DNA of 64,000 nucleotides from Deinococcus seoulensis. Its GTDB lineage: Bacteria; Deinococcota; Deinococci; Deinococcales; Deinococcaceae. Shown here one piece after another: positions 29,906 to 36,652 of this stretch (its first letter is position 1; each line of letters begins with the position of its first letter). The DNA is taken from NCBI RefSeq assembly GCF_014648115.1, contig NZ_BMQM01000017.1:24691-88690 (forward strand), read 5' to 3'. Position numbers and translations under genes: made by a program. The notes beneath the pieces are model-generated. The model made no database searches, was not told the DNA's origin, and was given only the letters and a program-made list of their open reading frames with translations.

Positions 29906-30267
29906 CCGGCAAGCCACGGCGAGGGGAGGCGCTCAGCCGGATGCTGGAGCAGGGTCAGGCGGCGGACGCGGCCACTCAGCAGGTCCTGCCTGCGCCCACG
30001 CCGCCCCCCGCCTCGCCCCCCACAGCCCCGGCGGCAGTGCCCGCAGTGGCCGCACCCGCCCCGACCGTCAGCGCGGAAGCCCGCGTGCACTTCGGGAGCC
30101 GCATGCGCCCCAGCCTTCAGACCCTGATCCACCAGACCAGCGTGGACCTGCGCGGCCAGCTCGGGCGCCGCGTACTCCTGGAACGAGTACTTGAGGCGAT
30201 CATGGAGGAGTACCGCGACGACCCCGACCTACGGGCCCGCGTGGCCCGGCGAGTCGGGGAAGAGTAG
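29902..30267 (+). CDS. Small ParB-like centromere-binding protein
   Basis: 121 residues from GTG 29902, overlapping parA by 4 bp. The N-terminal half is flexible and Pro/Ala-rich; the C-terminal 50 residues (RMRPSLQTLIHQTSVDLRGQ, LGRRVLLERVLEAIMEEYRD) have the strand-helix-helix outline of ribbon-helix-helix partition proteins of type Ib systems. The partner role is inferred from this and from its position. Confidence 0.75.
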   Translation: MTGKPRRGEALSRMLEQGQAADAATQQVLPAPTPPPASPPTAPAAVPAVAAPAPTVSAEARVHFGSRMRPSLQTLIHQTSVDLRGQLGRRVLLERVLEAIMEEYRDDPDLRARVARRVGEE

Positions 30268-30295
30268 GCCTCGCAGCGATAGGGGAGAGGAGGGA

Positions 30296-30976
30296 TCAGC
30301 GACGTGGACGGCGCGGGGCATAAACAAAGCCCTGCGCGTCAATCATGTCGTGTGCCTGATGGGGATTGAATTCGTCCAGCCGCATGGTTCCTTGCGACAG
30401 GCGATCCGTAAAGTAGGCGCCGTTCATGCGGATGGGATACACCGTGGCCATATCCAGCAGCGCCGTCCCCGTGTGGATCTGACTGCGGTGCCTGTGCTGC
30501 GGGTCCGGTTCGTTGCGGTAGCAGTAGACGAGTTGGATCTCGTCATCTGTTCGCGTGAACTCAGCAGAGAGCGACCGAGAGCAGCTTTCCCCTGTGTAGA
30601 GGGTGATGTTCAGCGTGAAGGCCGACTGCCGGACCACGAGATAAATCGGGATGGGCGCCGGCGGCAGCGGGATGTTATTCGGAAGGCTCACGGGAACCAA
30701 GGTGCCTTTCCAGGTGCCGCGCAGATCCGGCAGCTTCCAGCCCAGCAGTCGCCCCAAGGGCGTACGCCAGACGAATCCGTTGAATGCCAGAATGGCCAGG
30801 CCATACAGCGTCACATACAGACTGAGGAACGTCTTGATGTCCGGCGTCCACGTCAGATACGCCTGCACCGCAGGCTGCTGACCGGCCCACACGAGCGCGA
30901 GATGCAGGGCGAGGGCAACGGGCCCAAGCCACCCGAGGAGTCGCTTCAGGAGTTCCAGCGCGTAATTCGGGATCAC
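30296..30976 (-). CDS. cap15: Cap15-type CBASS effector (2TM plus beta-barrel)
   Basis: 226 residues from GTG 30976. Two membrane spans at about residues 14-32 (GWLGPVALALHLALVWAG) and 46-68 (FLSLYVTLYGLAILAFNGF), then a beta-rich domain starting LPDLRGTWKGTLVPVS with strands IPIYLVVRQSAFTLNITLYT and IQLVYCYRNEP. This is the S-2TM-beta architecture of Cap15, whose barrel binds a cyclic dinucleotide and whose membrane part then disrupts the inner membrane. It overlaps the CD-NTase by 4 bp, so both are made together. Confidence 0.8.
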   Translation of the reverse strand: MIPNYALELLKRLLGWLGPVALALHLALVWAGQQPAVQAYLTWTPDIKTFLSLYVTLYGLAILAFNGFVWRTPLGRLLGWKLPDLRGTWKGTLVPVSLPNNIPLPPAPIPIYLVVRQSAFTLNITLYTGESCSRSLSAEFTRTDDEIQLVYCYRNEPDPQHRHRSQIHTGTALLDMATVYPIRMNGAYFTDRLSQGTMRLDEFNPHQAHDMIDAQGFVYAPRRPRR

Positions 30977-31878
30977 GCTTCGAGGTATTCAGCAGCGTCG
31001 ACCAGAAAATCCAGCAGCTGCTGCGACTGCCAGTTGCTCGGGGTGCTGTACGTCGGCTTGAACAGCCATTTTTTCTCGCTCACCTCAACCCACTCTTCAG
31101 CGCGGCCGGCCTGGATCTCGTCGATCATGTACTGGATGGCAATGTCCATCGCCTGCCCCCAGGTGAGCTGAGCAAAGTACCAATCCGGCACGTTGTACAT
31201 AGCGCACTCCAGCAGGAACGACGACACGCCATCAGCCGCGCCTACCTTCTCCGCGAGCATCTGGTAACGCAGGCGCTTCAGGATGCGCGTAGCCCTCTTG
31301 TACGCGCGGCCAGTCCGGATGTTCTTACCTTTGCCCTTCTCGTGATGCTGCTCAGGGAAGTTCACGATGCGGCGGCCGTCGCGTGTCCAGAAGGCGATCC
31401 CCTCCTCGATGGACATCACTCCAGCCTGCTTGCTGTACCCGTTGAAGCCCCAGGCGGCCACCACGTCAGCATCCACGCGGGTCCCTTCGTTGCTGTGGAC
31501 ATCGAAGGCCTTGTTGCCTGGGGTCATGTTGCGCTGGAATGTGCTGCGCAGGGCCTCTTCGACCATGTCTCGGTCCTGCTGGTAATCTCTGCCTGCGCGT
31601 GTGAGACGAAGGCTCTCGAAGGTTTCCCCGTCCGCGTAGGTGAAATCTGTTGCCGCTACGTCATCGAAAACCACGCACAGATCAACGTCGCTTTCGAGTC
31701 GAACGTTCGTGTTGTTGTGATAGGAACCCTGCGGAATGATCCGGTACCCCCGGGCTTCCATGCCGGAGTGCCGGGCGAGTGCTTGACGGATCATTCTGGC
31801 GGCCCGTTCGCATTTTGCCTCTTCATGGTCGCTGGAACGCTTTGTCCAGCTGGCGAGTTGCTGTTCACGGATCGGCAT
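30973..31878 (-). CDS. CBASS CD-NTase (cGAS/DncV-like nucleotidyltransferase)
   Basis: 301 residues from ATG 31878, chosen for AAGGAG 6 nt upstream. The nucleotidyltransferase signature is IIPQGSYHNNTNVRLESDVD: Gly51-Ser52, then Asp64 and Asp66, with a third acid at Asp136 or Asp138 (TRVDADVV). On phage infection such enzymes make a cyclic oligonucleotide that activates the effector encoded by the overlapping gene. No Cap2/Cap3 or HORMA/TRIP13 genes are nearby, so this is a minimal type I CBASS. The exact clade and nucleotide product cannot be read from the sequence by eye. Confidence 0.85.
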   Translation of the reverse strand: MPIREQQLASWTKRSSDHEEAKCERAARMIRQALARHSGMEARGYRIIPQGSYHNNTNVRLESDVDLCVVFDDVAATDFTYADGETFESLRLTRAGRDYQQDRDMVEEALRSTFQRNMTPGNKAFDVHSNEGTRVDADVVAAWGFNGYSKQAGVMSIEEGIAFWTRDGRRIVNFPEQHHEKGKGKNIRTGRAYKRATRILKRLRYQMLAEKVGAADGVSSFLLECAMYNVPDWYFAQLTWGQAMDIAIQYMIDEIQAGRAEEWVEVSEKKWLFKPTYSTPSNWQSQQLLDFLVDAAEYLEA

Positions 31879-31969
31879 ATCGTCTCCTTCGAAAGCGGCA
31901 GGAATCAATTACGATCAGAGCGTAACACGACGGCGAAGGGGTTGCGGAAAAATTTGTGACACCAGGCCA

Positions 31970-32227
31970 TCAGGCCTCTGTCTTATCGACCCCGCCTTTA
32001 TCTCGGTCGCGCAGGATGACGTCGTATTCCATGTTCAGGCTGGCCAGAATCTCGTCGAGGTGTTCCAGAGGGATGGGGCGGCGACCGGTAATGATCTGAT
32101 TCACGTACCCTGGCGTCTTCTGGAGTTGCTCTGCCAGCTGAGCCTGATAGCCACGGGGCTGCGTGGCCATGCGGGTGCGGATATCGTCCTGAGCGTCGTT
32201 CCACTTCATGAATTCATTGTCGGGCAT
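31970..32227 (-). CDS. Xre-family regulator of the CBASS operon
   Basis: 85 residues from ATG 32227; a TTG at 32245 in frame is the alternative start. The helix-turn-helix is QAQLAEQLQKTPGYVNQIIT followed by RPIPLEHLDEILASLNM. Transcribed in the same direction as the CD-NTase and effector, 91 bp upstream of them. TATAGT (32248-32243) is a likely -10 box for this gene and overlaps an ATAGC dyad, suggesting autoregulation. It could alternatively be a HigA-like antitoxin, but no toxin gene is adjacent. Confidence 0.7.
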   Translation of the reverse strand: MPDNEFMKWNDAQDDIRTRMATQPRGYQAQLAEQLQKTPGYVNQIITGRRPIPLEHLDEILASLNMEYDVILRDRDKGGVDKTEA

Positions 32228-32246
32228 GCATTCATACGCCGCCAAC

Positions 32247-32289
32247 TATAGCTTTTGCTATTGACTTTGTATAGCAATTGCTCTACTAT
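32247..32289 (+). promoter_or_regulatory. Divergent promoter with dyads, leaderless to the right
   Basis: TTGACT (32261-32266) and TACTAT (32284-32289) are spaced by exactly 17 bp, a near-consensus promoter whose transcript would begin at or next to the ATG at 32296, i.e. leaderless. Dyads ATAGC-TTTT-GCTAT (32248-32261) and AGCAATTGCT (32273-32282) overlap both this promoter and the leftward one, and are good sites for the Xre regulator. Confidence 0.7.
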
Positions 32290-32295
32290 TTAGCC

Positions 32296-32841
32296 ATGAA
32301 CGGAAATGCAGTAAAGATTTACGCTCACAACCTCCCCCAGATCGACAGCGACTTCGACACCATCGGCCTGCTGATCGCCCGCCCCCTCACGCACGAAGAG
32401 GCCCTGCGCGCCGCCGGAGCCCTCGGGTACGCCCTGGCCCGCATGAACGGCGAGAGCCTCAGGGACCCCGTGAGCCTGATCTTCACCCCGGCCAGCACGT
32501 ACCTGACCTTCCACTTCGATTCCACCAAATGCCACCGCAGCAGCTACAGCTTCGAGGAGGCCTTCCGGGACGCCGCCGCGTACATCGAGACCGGCACGCC
32601 CGTCCGCAAGAGCGACCGCGCCGGGCACGGCACGAAAGGCACCCGCCTGATCGACGGTATCGGCGCCGTCAGCCTGACCATCCTGCTGGACGTGGACGTG
32701 AACGCCGGGCCGCAGCCCACCCCGCCCGCCCCGGCCGTCAGCGCCGCCCAGCGGGCCCTGGATGAAGCGCGCGAACGCCTGAACGCCGCGCAGCACGCCT
32801 ACGCGCAGGCGGCCATCGCGTACGCCGGAGCGGGCCTGTGA
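32296..32841 (+). CDS. Hypothetical protein with leaderless promoter
   Basis: 181 residues from ATG 32296. KIYAHNLPQIDSDFDTIGLL, then HEEALRAAGALGYALARMNG and TYLTFHFDST suggest an alpha/beta fold; the C-terminus is a coiled-coil-like helix (RALDEARERLNAAQHAYAQA). It is divergent from the CBASS regulator and shares its operator region, so it may be co-regulated with CBASS. Function unknown. Confidence 0.65.
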   Translation: MNGNAVKIYAHNLPQIDSDFDTIGLLIARPLTHEEALRAAGALGYALARMNGESLRDPVSLIFTPASTYLTFHFDSTKCHRSSYSFEEAFRDAAAYIETGTPVRKSDRAGHGTKGTRLIDGIGAVSLTILLDVDVNAGPQPTPPAPAVSAAQRALDEARERLNAAQHAYAQAAIAYAGAGL

Positions 32842-33029
32842 GCGGCGCCCTGGGTGACCAGATTCACCTGTGGCCCTCCCATGACGAGGACGGCCGCTGG
32901 GAGGTGGACGCCACGTACCAGGGGCGCGTCGTCGGCATCGGCATCGCGTGGTTCCGCGAAGACGCCGAGGCGGACGCCCTGGCGCAGGCGCACCGCACCC
33001 TGAACCCCACCCCGGACGTGGCCGCGTGA
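32838..33029 (+). CDS. Small hypothetical protein
   Basis: 63 residues from GTG 32838. IHLWPSHDEDGRWEVDATYQ and GRVVGIGIAWFREDAEADAL form a beta-sheet plus helix, resembling short phage proteins of unknown function. Overlaps neighbours by 4 bp. Confidence 0.55.
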   Translation: MSGALGDQIHLWPSHDEDGRWEVDATYQGRVVGIGIAWFREDAEADALAQAHRTLNPTPDVAA

Positions 33030-33265
33030 CCGGCCCGGCCGCCCGCCTCGGGCCGCCCGGCACGACCACCGAGCGACTGCTCACCCTCGAACGTCACCTC
33101 CGCGAGTTCACCCGCACCCACGCCGCGCTGCTGCGCGCCCTCGACCAGGAGCGACCCGCCCATGCCCACCAACTCCGAGATGCCCTGCACAGTCACGCCA
33201 CAGCCGTCGCCCAGCTCGACCTGCACCTCACCCGCGCGCAGTTCGTCGGACCACCCCAGGACTGA
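33026..33265 (+). CDS. Small helical protein
   Basis: 79 residues from GTG 33026. Two helices rich in Leu, His and Arg (TERLLTLERHLREFTRTHAA, HQLRDALHSHATAVAQLDLH) suggest a coiled coil. Unknown function. Confidence 0.5.
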   Translation: MTGPAARLGPPGTTTERLLTLERHLREFTRTHAALLRALDQERPAHAHQLRDALHSHATAVAQLDLHLTRAQFVGPPQD

Positions 33266-33269
33266 CCTC

Positions 33270-33755
33270 ATGCCGGACGCCACGATCAGCGAGACCCTGC
33301 GCGCCCCCGCAGAAGGCGTCGGGCTCGTCACGCGCCCGGGGCAGCGGCACCCGGCCCTGACGTGGAATGGACGGCACGTCGGGACCGCGCAGGGCGTCGC
33401 GATCGGGCACTACCGCGTGTCCCCGGCGCTGACCGGCGCGCGCCTGCTGGGCGGGGTGGTCAGCACGGCGCAGCTGACGGTACTGGCCGAGCGATTCGCG
33501 GCCGGAGCCGCCGGTGAGGACCTCACGGGCCGTCAGGAGCCGCTGCCCGCGCTGACGCTGCCAGAGCGGACCCGGACGCGCCTGGCGGAACTGCTCACCG
33601 TCATCCCGCCCGCACCGGTCGAACCCGGCCCGGACTGCCCTGCGTGCGGCAGCGCGGCGTACCTGGAACTCCGCCACGACCCCACCGGGCAGCACGAAGG
33701 GTGGGAGTGCCAGACCTGCGGTCACAGCGTCGACGAGCACGGACGGACACTGTAG
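33270..33755 (+). CDS. Hypothetical protein with C-terminal zinc ribbon
   Basis: 161 residues from ATG 33270. The last 45 residues hold CPACGSAAYLEL and CQTCGHSVDEH, a four-cysteine zinc ribbon. The N-terminal 110 residues are alpha/beta (VSTAQLTVLAERFAAG). A nucleic-acid role is likely but not specific. Confidence 0.6.
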   Translation: MPDATISETLRAPAEGVGLVTRPGQRHPALTWNGRHVGTAQGVAIGHYRVSPALTGARLLGGVVSTAQLTVLAERFAAGAAGEDLTGRQEPLPALTLPERTRTRLAELLTVIPPAPVEPGPDCPACGSAAYLELRHDPTGQHEGWECQTCGHSVDEHGRTL

Positions 33756-33969
33756 AGGGAAGTCGTTCGCACGTTCCGCCGCCCATAAGCAATCCAAGTC
33801 ACCGGCAACGGTTTACGGCCTCCATGAATACAGTCAAAAATTTCTGAATGCTCCACAGAAATTCCCACTTAAATCAATCGGCGTGATCCATCAGAATACA
33901 CGCCGGTTCAACTTTTTGGAAGGCAAATTTGGCCTGGAACTTTCCGTGAATGAACCGCATAGTGATGAC
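33756..33969. other. Gap with lower G+C, no gene seen
   Basis: This stretch is notably AT-richer than its surroundings. I see no gene with a ribosome binding site and no strong inverted repeat. It presumably carries the promoter of the membrane protein gene at 33970; CATAGT (33958-33963) just before the ATG could be its -10 box. Confidence 0.35.
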
Positions 33970-34356
33970 ATGACAACACCCGCACCGACAGCTATTGATT
34001 ACGGCAGCATCATCACCGACGCAACCCTGGAAGGCCGCAAGCAAGCATCTGAAGCACTGCAACCCGTCATTGATATGTTCACGCAGTCCCTGCTAGATGC
34101 GGGGTTCGTTACGTTGCTCGGCGTGGCGTTGGTCGTGGGGATCATGCTGGTCGTCGGTGCGCTGCGGTCGGGCCGCATTCACGTCGCGCTGCCCTGCCTG
34201 GGCATCCTGGCCGTGCTGGGAGTGGCCGCCGGTCATCTGCTGTCCACCGTCACGTTCACCTGGGCCAGCGCCGGCCTGGGCTTCATGCTGATCGTGGCGG
34301 CCGTGGCCAGAGGCTGGCGGGGCCTGCTGAGCCTCGCGCGGATTCTCACGCCCTGA
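33970..34356 (+). CDS. Three-pass membrane protein
   Basis: 128 residues from ATG 33970. Hydrophobic spans at about 40-63 (FVTLLGVALVVGIMLVVGAL), 70-90 (VALPCLGILAVLGVAAGHLL) and 95-112 (FTWASAGLGFMLIVAAVA). An N-terminal helical segment (ATLEGRKQASEALQPVIDMF) would be extramembrane. Possible superinfection-exclusion or accessory membrane protein; no family recognised. Confidence 0.6.
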   Translation: MTTPAPTAIDYGSIITDATLEGRKQASEALQPVIDMFTQSLLDAGFVTLLGVALVVGIMLVVGALRSGRIHVALPCLGILAVLGVAAGHLLSTVTFTWASAGLGFMLIVAAVARGWRGLLSLARILTP

Positions 34357-34384
34357 ATTGGCCGGTCCAATCCCCGACTGACAG

Positions 34385-34428
34385 CAGCGGCAGGCGGCCC
34401 TGGCATTTGCCAGAATCGCCTGCCGCTG
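34385..34428. terminator. Bidirectional stem-loop between convergent genes
   Basis: A perfect 12-bp stem CAGCGGCAGGCG/CGCCTGCCGCTG (34385-34396, 34417-34428) encloses a second hairpin CTGGCA/TGCCAG (34400-34405, 34408-34413). It sits between the convergent membrane protein and ParB-like genes, so it probably terminates both. Confidence 0.6.
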
Positions 34429-34583
34429 TCCATTGCGTTTGATGCTGAAATTTCTGCCGAGTTGCATTCTGGCTGACAAGTTCAGCCGGGATCTGCACTT
34501 CCGGGATTCTCACGAAGTGCAGAAAACCCAGCCTGAGATCAAGCAATGCGTCGTATTGAATCTGCGTCAGCAGGTCGGGATCT

Positions 34584-35243
34584 TCACTCCCACGCCTCGC
34601 TGTACGTCTCGCCCACCCCGTCGAGCAGGCCGCCGCGCTGGCGGTAGCGGAGCAGTTCGTCCGCGTCCATGCCCAGCGCCCGGCCCACGTCGTCGAGCGC
34701 CACACCCTGGGCCAGCAGGACCTCCACGAGGTCCTGCGTGCCCTGCACCGAGTGCGACCCGCGCGCCTCGTTGTGCAGCACGGTCGCCTCGATGCGGCTC
34801 GCCACGTCCTGCCGCTCCCCGCGCGCCGTCGTGACCGGCAGGTACCCGTGCGTGCTCGCGCGGACCTTCGGGCGTTCCAGGACCACGCGGGTCCGGTGGA
34901 ACCCGTCGATGATCTCGCGGCGCTGCCCTTCCTCGCCCGGCCAGGTGGCGACCGGCATGGTGTACCCGCTGCGTTCGATGCTGCGGGTCAGGGCGCGCAT
35001 CTCGGGCGGCGCGACGGTGTTGGGGTTGTAGGCGTTCGCCTGCACGTCGGCGGCCGGCACCCACTCCACGAGGTCCACGGGGTGGTGGCGCAGGGGACTG
35101 ACGGCATGCAGGGCGCGGCGGGCGGTGTTCAGGGCCTGCACCTGGGCGTCGGTGCTGGGCAGTGCGGCGATGGCCTCGGCCAGTTGCGCGGCGAGGGTGG
35201 CGATGTCGGGCGCGGCCGGGTCGATCAGGCGGGGCTGTGTCAT
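34584..35243 (-). CDS. ParB-like N-terminal domain protein
   Basis: 219 residues. A ParB/Srx-type core lies at about residues 60-165: VEWVPAADVQANAYNPNTVA, then LTRSIERSGYTMPVATW, EIIDGFHRTRVVLERP, LPVTTARGERQDVASRI. The C-terminus adds a helix-turn-helix-like segment (EVLLAQGVALDDVGRALGMD). It resembles IbrB/phage ParB-like proteins, many of which work with a phosphoadenosine-sulfate-reductase-like partner, but none is seen. Not linked to parA. Confidence 0.7.
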   Translation of the reverse strand: MTQPRLIDPAAPDIATLAAQLAEAIAALPSTDAQVQALNTARRALHAVSPLRHHPVDLVEWVPAADVQANAYNPNTVAPPEMRALTRSIERSGYTMPVATWPGEEGQRREIIDGFHRTRVVLERPKVRASTHGYLPVTTARGERQDVASRIEATVLHNEARGSHSVQGTQDLVEVLLAQGVALDDVGRALGMDADELLRYRQRGGLLDGVGETYSEAWE

Positions 35244-35728
35244 GGGGTCATGGCCTCCGGGTTGGCATGGATGCGTTCGAGGGCGCGGACGTGCAGGGGA
35301 GCGACCTGGAACTGGTAGTCGGGGGCGTAGAGCGCGTCGTGGATCAGGTAGAGCCGGGTGGGTTCCGGGTCCGGGTCCGTTTCGGCGCGCGTGAACTGCC
35401 CGTCACGCCAGGCGTAGACCGGGCCGCGTTCGCTGTGGCGGTCGCCGGTCACGGAGACGCTGAATCGGGCCGCGTGGGTCAGGGCGTGCCAGGATTGACG
35501 GTGCAGGTCGCGCACGAGTTGCAGGTCGGCCAGGGCGCGCGCCTCGGTCATGGCGTCGGGGAGCGGTCCGATGGTGTCGAGGGCGTGCTGCATGCGCAGG
35601 GCGTGCCGGATCATGGCGGGGAGGCCGCGCGGGCTGCTGGCGGCCATGGTGGTGACGTCCGCGGTCAGCATGGCCTGGACGCGCTGCGTGCGCCCTTCCG
35701 GTCCGACGGGGCGGCCGGGTCCGGTCAC
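35240..35728 (-). CDS. Hypothetical protein upstream of the ParB-like gene
   Basis: 162 residues from GTG 35728, overlapping the previous stop. Helical N-terminus (RGLPAMIRHALRMQHALDTI, DLQLVRDLHRQSWHALTHAA) then a strand-rich part (FSVSVTGDRHSERGPVYAWR, TRLYLIHDALYAPDYQF). Coupled to the ParB-like gene by a 4-bp overlap. Function unknown. Confidence 0.6.
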   Translation of the reverse strand: MTGPGRPVGPEGRTQRVQAMLTADVTTMAASSPRGLPAMIRHALRMQHALDTIGPLPDAMTEARALADLQLVRDLHRQSWHALTHAARFSVSVTGDRHSERGPVYAWRDGQFTRAETDPDPEPTRLYLIHDALYAPDYQFQVAPLHVRALERIHANPEAMTP

Positions 35729-36123
35729 AGGGTCTTCTCCAGGGCGATGAACCCGCCGCGCAGGGCGCCGCTCTCGAAGCCGAGGTCGCGGTAGAAGTCG
35801 GCGTTCTCCAGTTTGGCGAGGATCTTCACGCGGCTCAGGCGCTGGCCCTTGGCGTCGTCGAGCGCGGCCTGCACGGCGAGGCGCTTGGCGTCCACGTTGC
35901 CGCCCTGGGCGTACACGGCGATGAACTCGGCCCCGCCGTTCTTCTGGGGCTTGATGCCCGCGAACGCGACGGTCTGCCCGGCGTCCTGCACGGCCGTCCA
36001 GCGGTAGGTGGGTTCGCTGGTCATGGCGCTGCCGGTCGCCTGACGGACCTCGGCGGACACGAAGAACGGCCCGAAGGTGGGGTAGAAGCCGGTGTCGGTC
36101 TGGCTGAGCGTCATGGTCTTCAT
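35725..36123 (-). CDS. Hypothetical protein, first gene of the ParB-like operon
   Basis: 132 residues. GFYPTFGPFFVSAEVRQATG, then TYRWTAVQDAGQTVAFAGIK, KNGGAEFIAVYAQGG and ENADFYRDLGFESG give a beta-rich single domain. Preceded by an AT-rich promoter region with the dyad TTAATT/AATTAA (36132-36137, 36146-36151). No family recognised. Confidence 0.6.
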   Translation of the reverse strand: MKTMTLSQTDTGFYPTFGPFFVSAEVRQATGSAMTSEPTYRWTAVQDAGQTVAFAGIKPQKNGGAEFIAVYAQGGNVDAKRLAVQAALDDAKGQRLSRVKILAKLENADFYRDLGFESGALRGGFIALEKTL

Positions 36124-36131
36124 GCCCCTGT

Positions 36132-36151
36132 TTAATTACATACGCAATTAA
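36132..36151. promoter_or_regulatory. AT-rich dyad upstream of the ParB-like operon
   Basis: TTAATT and AATTAA flank an 8-bp centre, 9 bp upstream of the ATG at 36123. On the minus strand this is the expected -10 region, so the dyad is a candidate operator. Confidence 0.4.
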
Positions 36152-36200
36152 ATAGCAAGTGGGGGGGCAGGCAACCTGTCCCCCCACCCACCCCATCCGC

Positions 36201-36380
36201 TCAGGCGCTCAACCGCAGCACCTCCAGCACGAACGGCAGCACCCGGTCCACCAGTGCCAGGAACGTCATCGACCCCAGCGCCCCCTGCGCCAGAGCCAGG
36301 ACCGCGTCCCCCTGCGCCGGCGACCCGCGCCCCGACCAGAAGAAGACCAGCACGAACATCAGAACACCCGCTGTTTCCAT
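36201..36380 (-). CDS. Small two-pass membrane protein
   Basis: 59 residues from ATG 36380 with GGAGG 5 nt upstream. Spans at about 4-16 (AGVLMFVLVFFW) and 35-55 (GSMTFLALVDRVLPFVLEVL). It is separate from the lysis block, so a holin role is unlikely. It is divergent from cas3. Confidence 0.6.
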   Translation of the reverse strand: METAGVLMFVLVFFWSGRGSPAQGDAVLALAQGALGSMTFLALVDRVLPFVLEVLRLSA

Positions 36381-36652
36381 TGAAACCTCCACTCAGGGCA
36401 CCGTGCCCTGGTGGAGAAATGATCGTGCAGGCCGGGATTTTCGTTTTACCAGATCTGGTACGGCGCTCCGGTGCCCAGATCCGCCCACCGTCATGCGCCG
36501 GGGGCCACTTCCCATGGCATTCCGCGCTGATCTCATGCCGTCCGGGCATGCTCCCATGCCAGCACCGCTCCTCTTCAATGCAGCTGCGGGCTTTCTCCTC
36601 ACCCCTTACGCTGGGGTATGAACTCCCTGCCTACCCTGACGTCAGGTTTGCT
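36381..36652. promoter_or_regulatory. cas operon upstream region with palindrome
   Basis: The 272 bp between the small membrane protein and cas3. It holds TACCAGATCTGGTA (36447-36460), a perfect 14-bp dyad similar to the one at 6309-6325, and the promoter of the cas operon should lie here. No clear -35/-10 pair close to the chosen cas3 start was found. Confidence 0.4.

Noticed and set aside
34584..35243. Second partition locus around the ParB-like gene
   Set aside because: No ParA-type ATPase is adjacent; the neighbours are unrelated, so it is listed only as a ParB-domain protein.
36254..36652. Longer cas3 with about 133 extra N-terminal residues
   Set aside because: The extra part is Pro/Arg-rich, antisense to the small membrane protein gene, and precedes the point where Cas3 HD homology normally begins.
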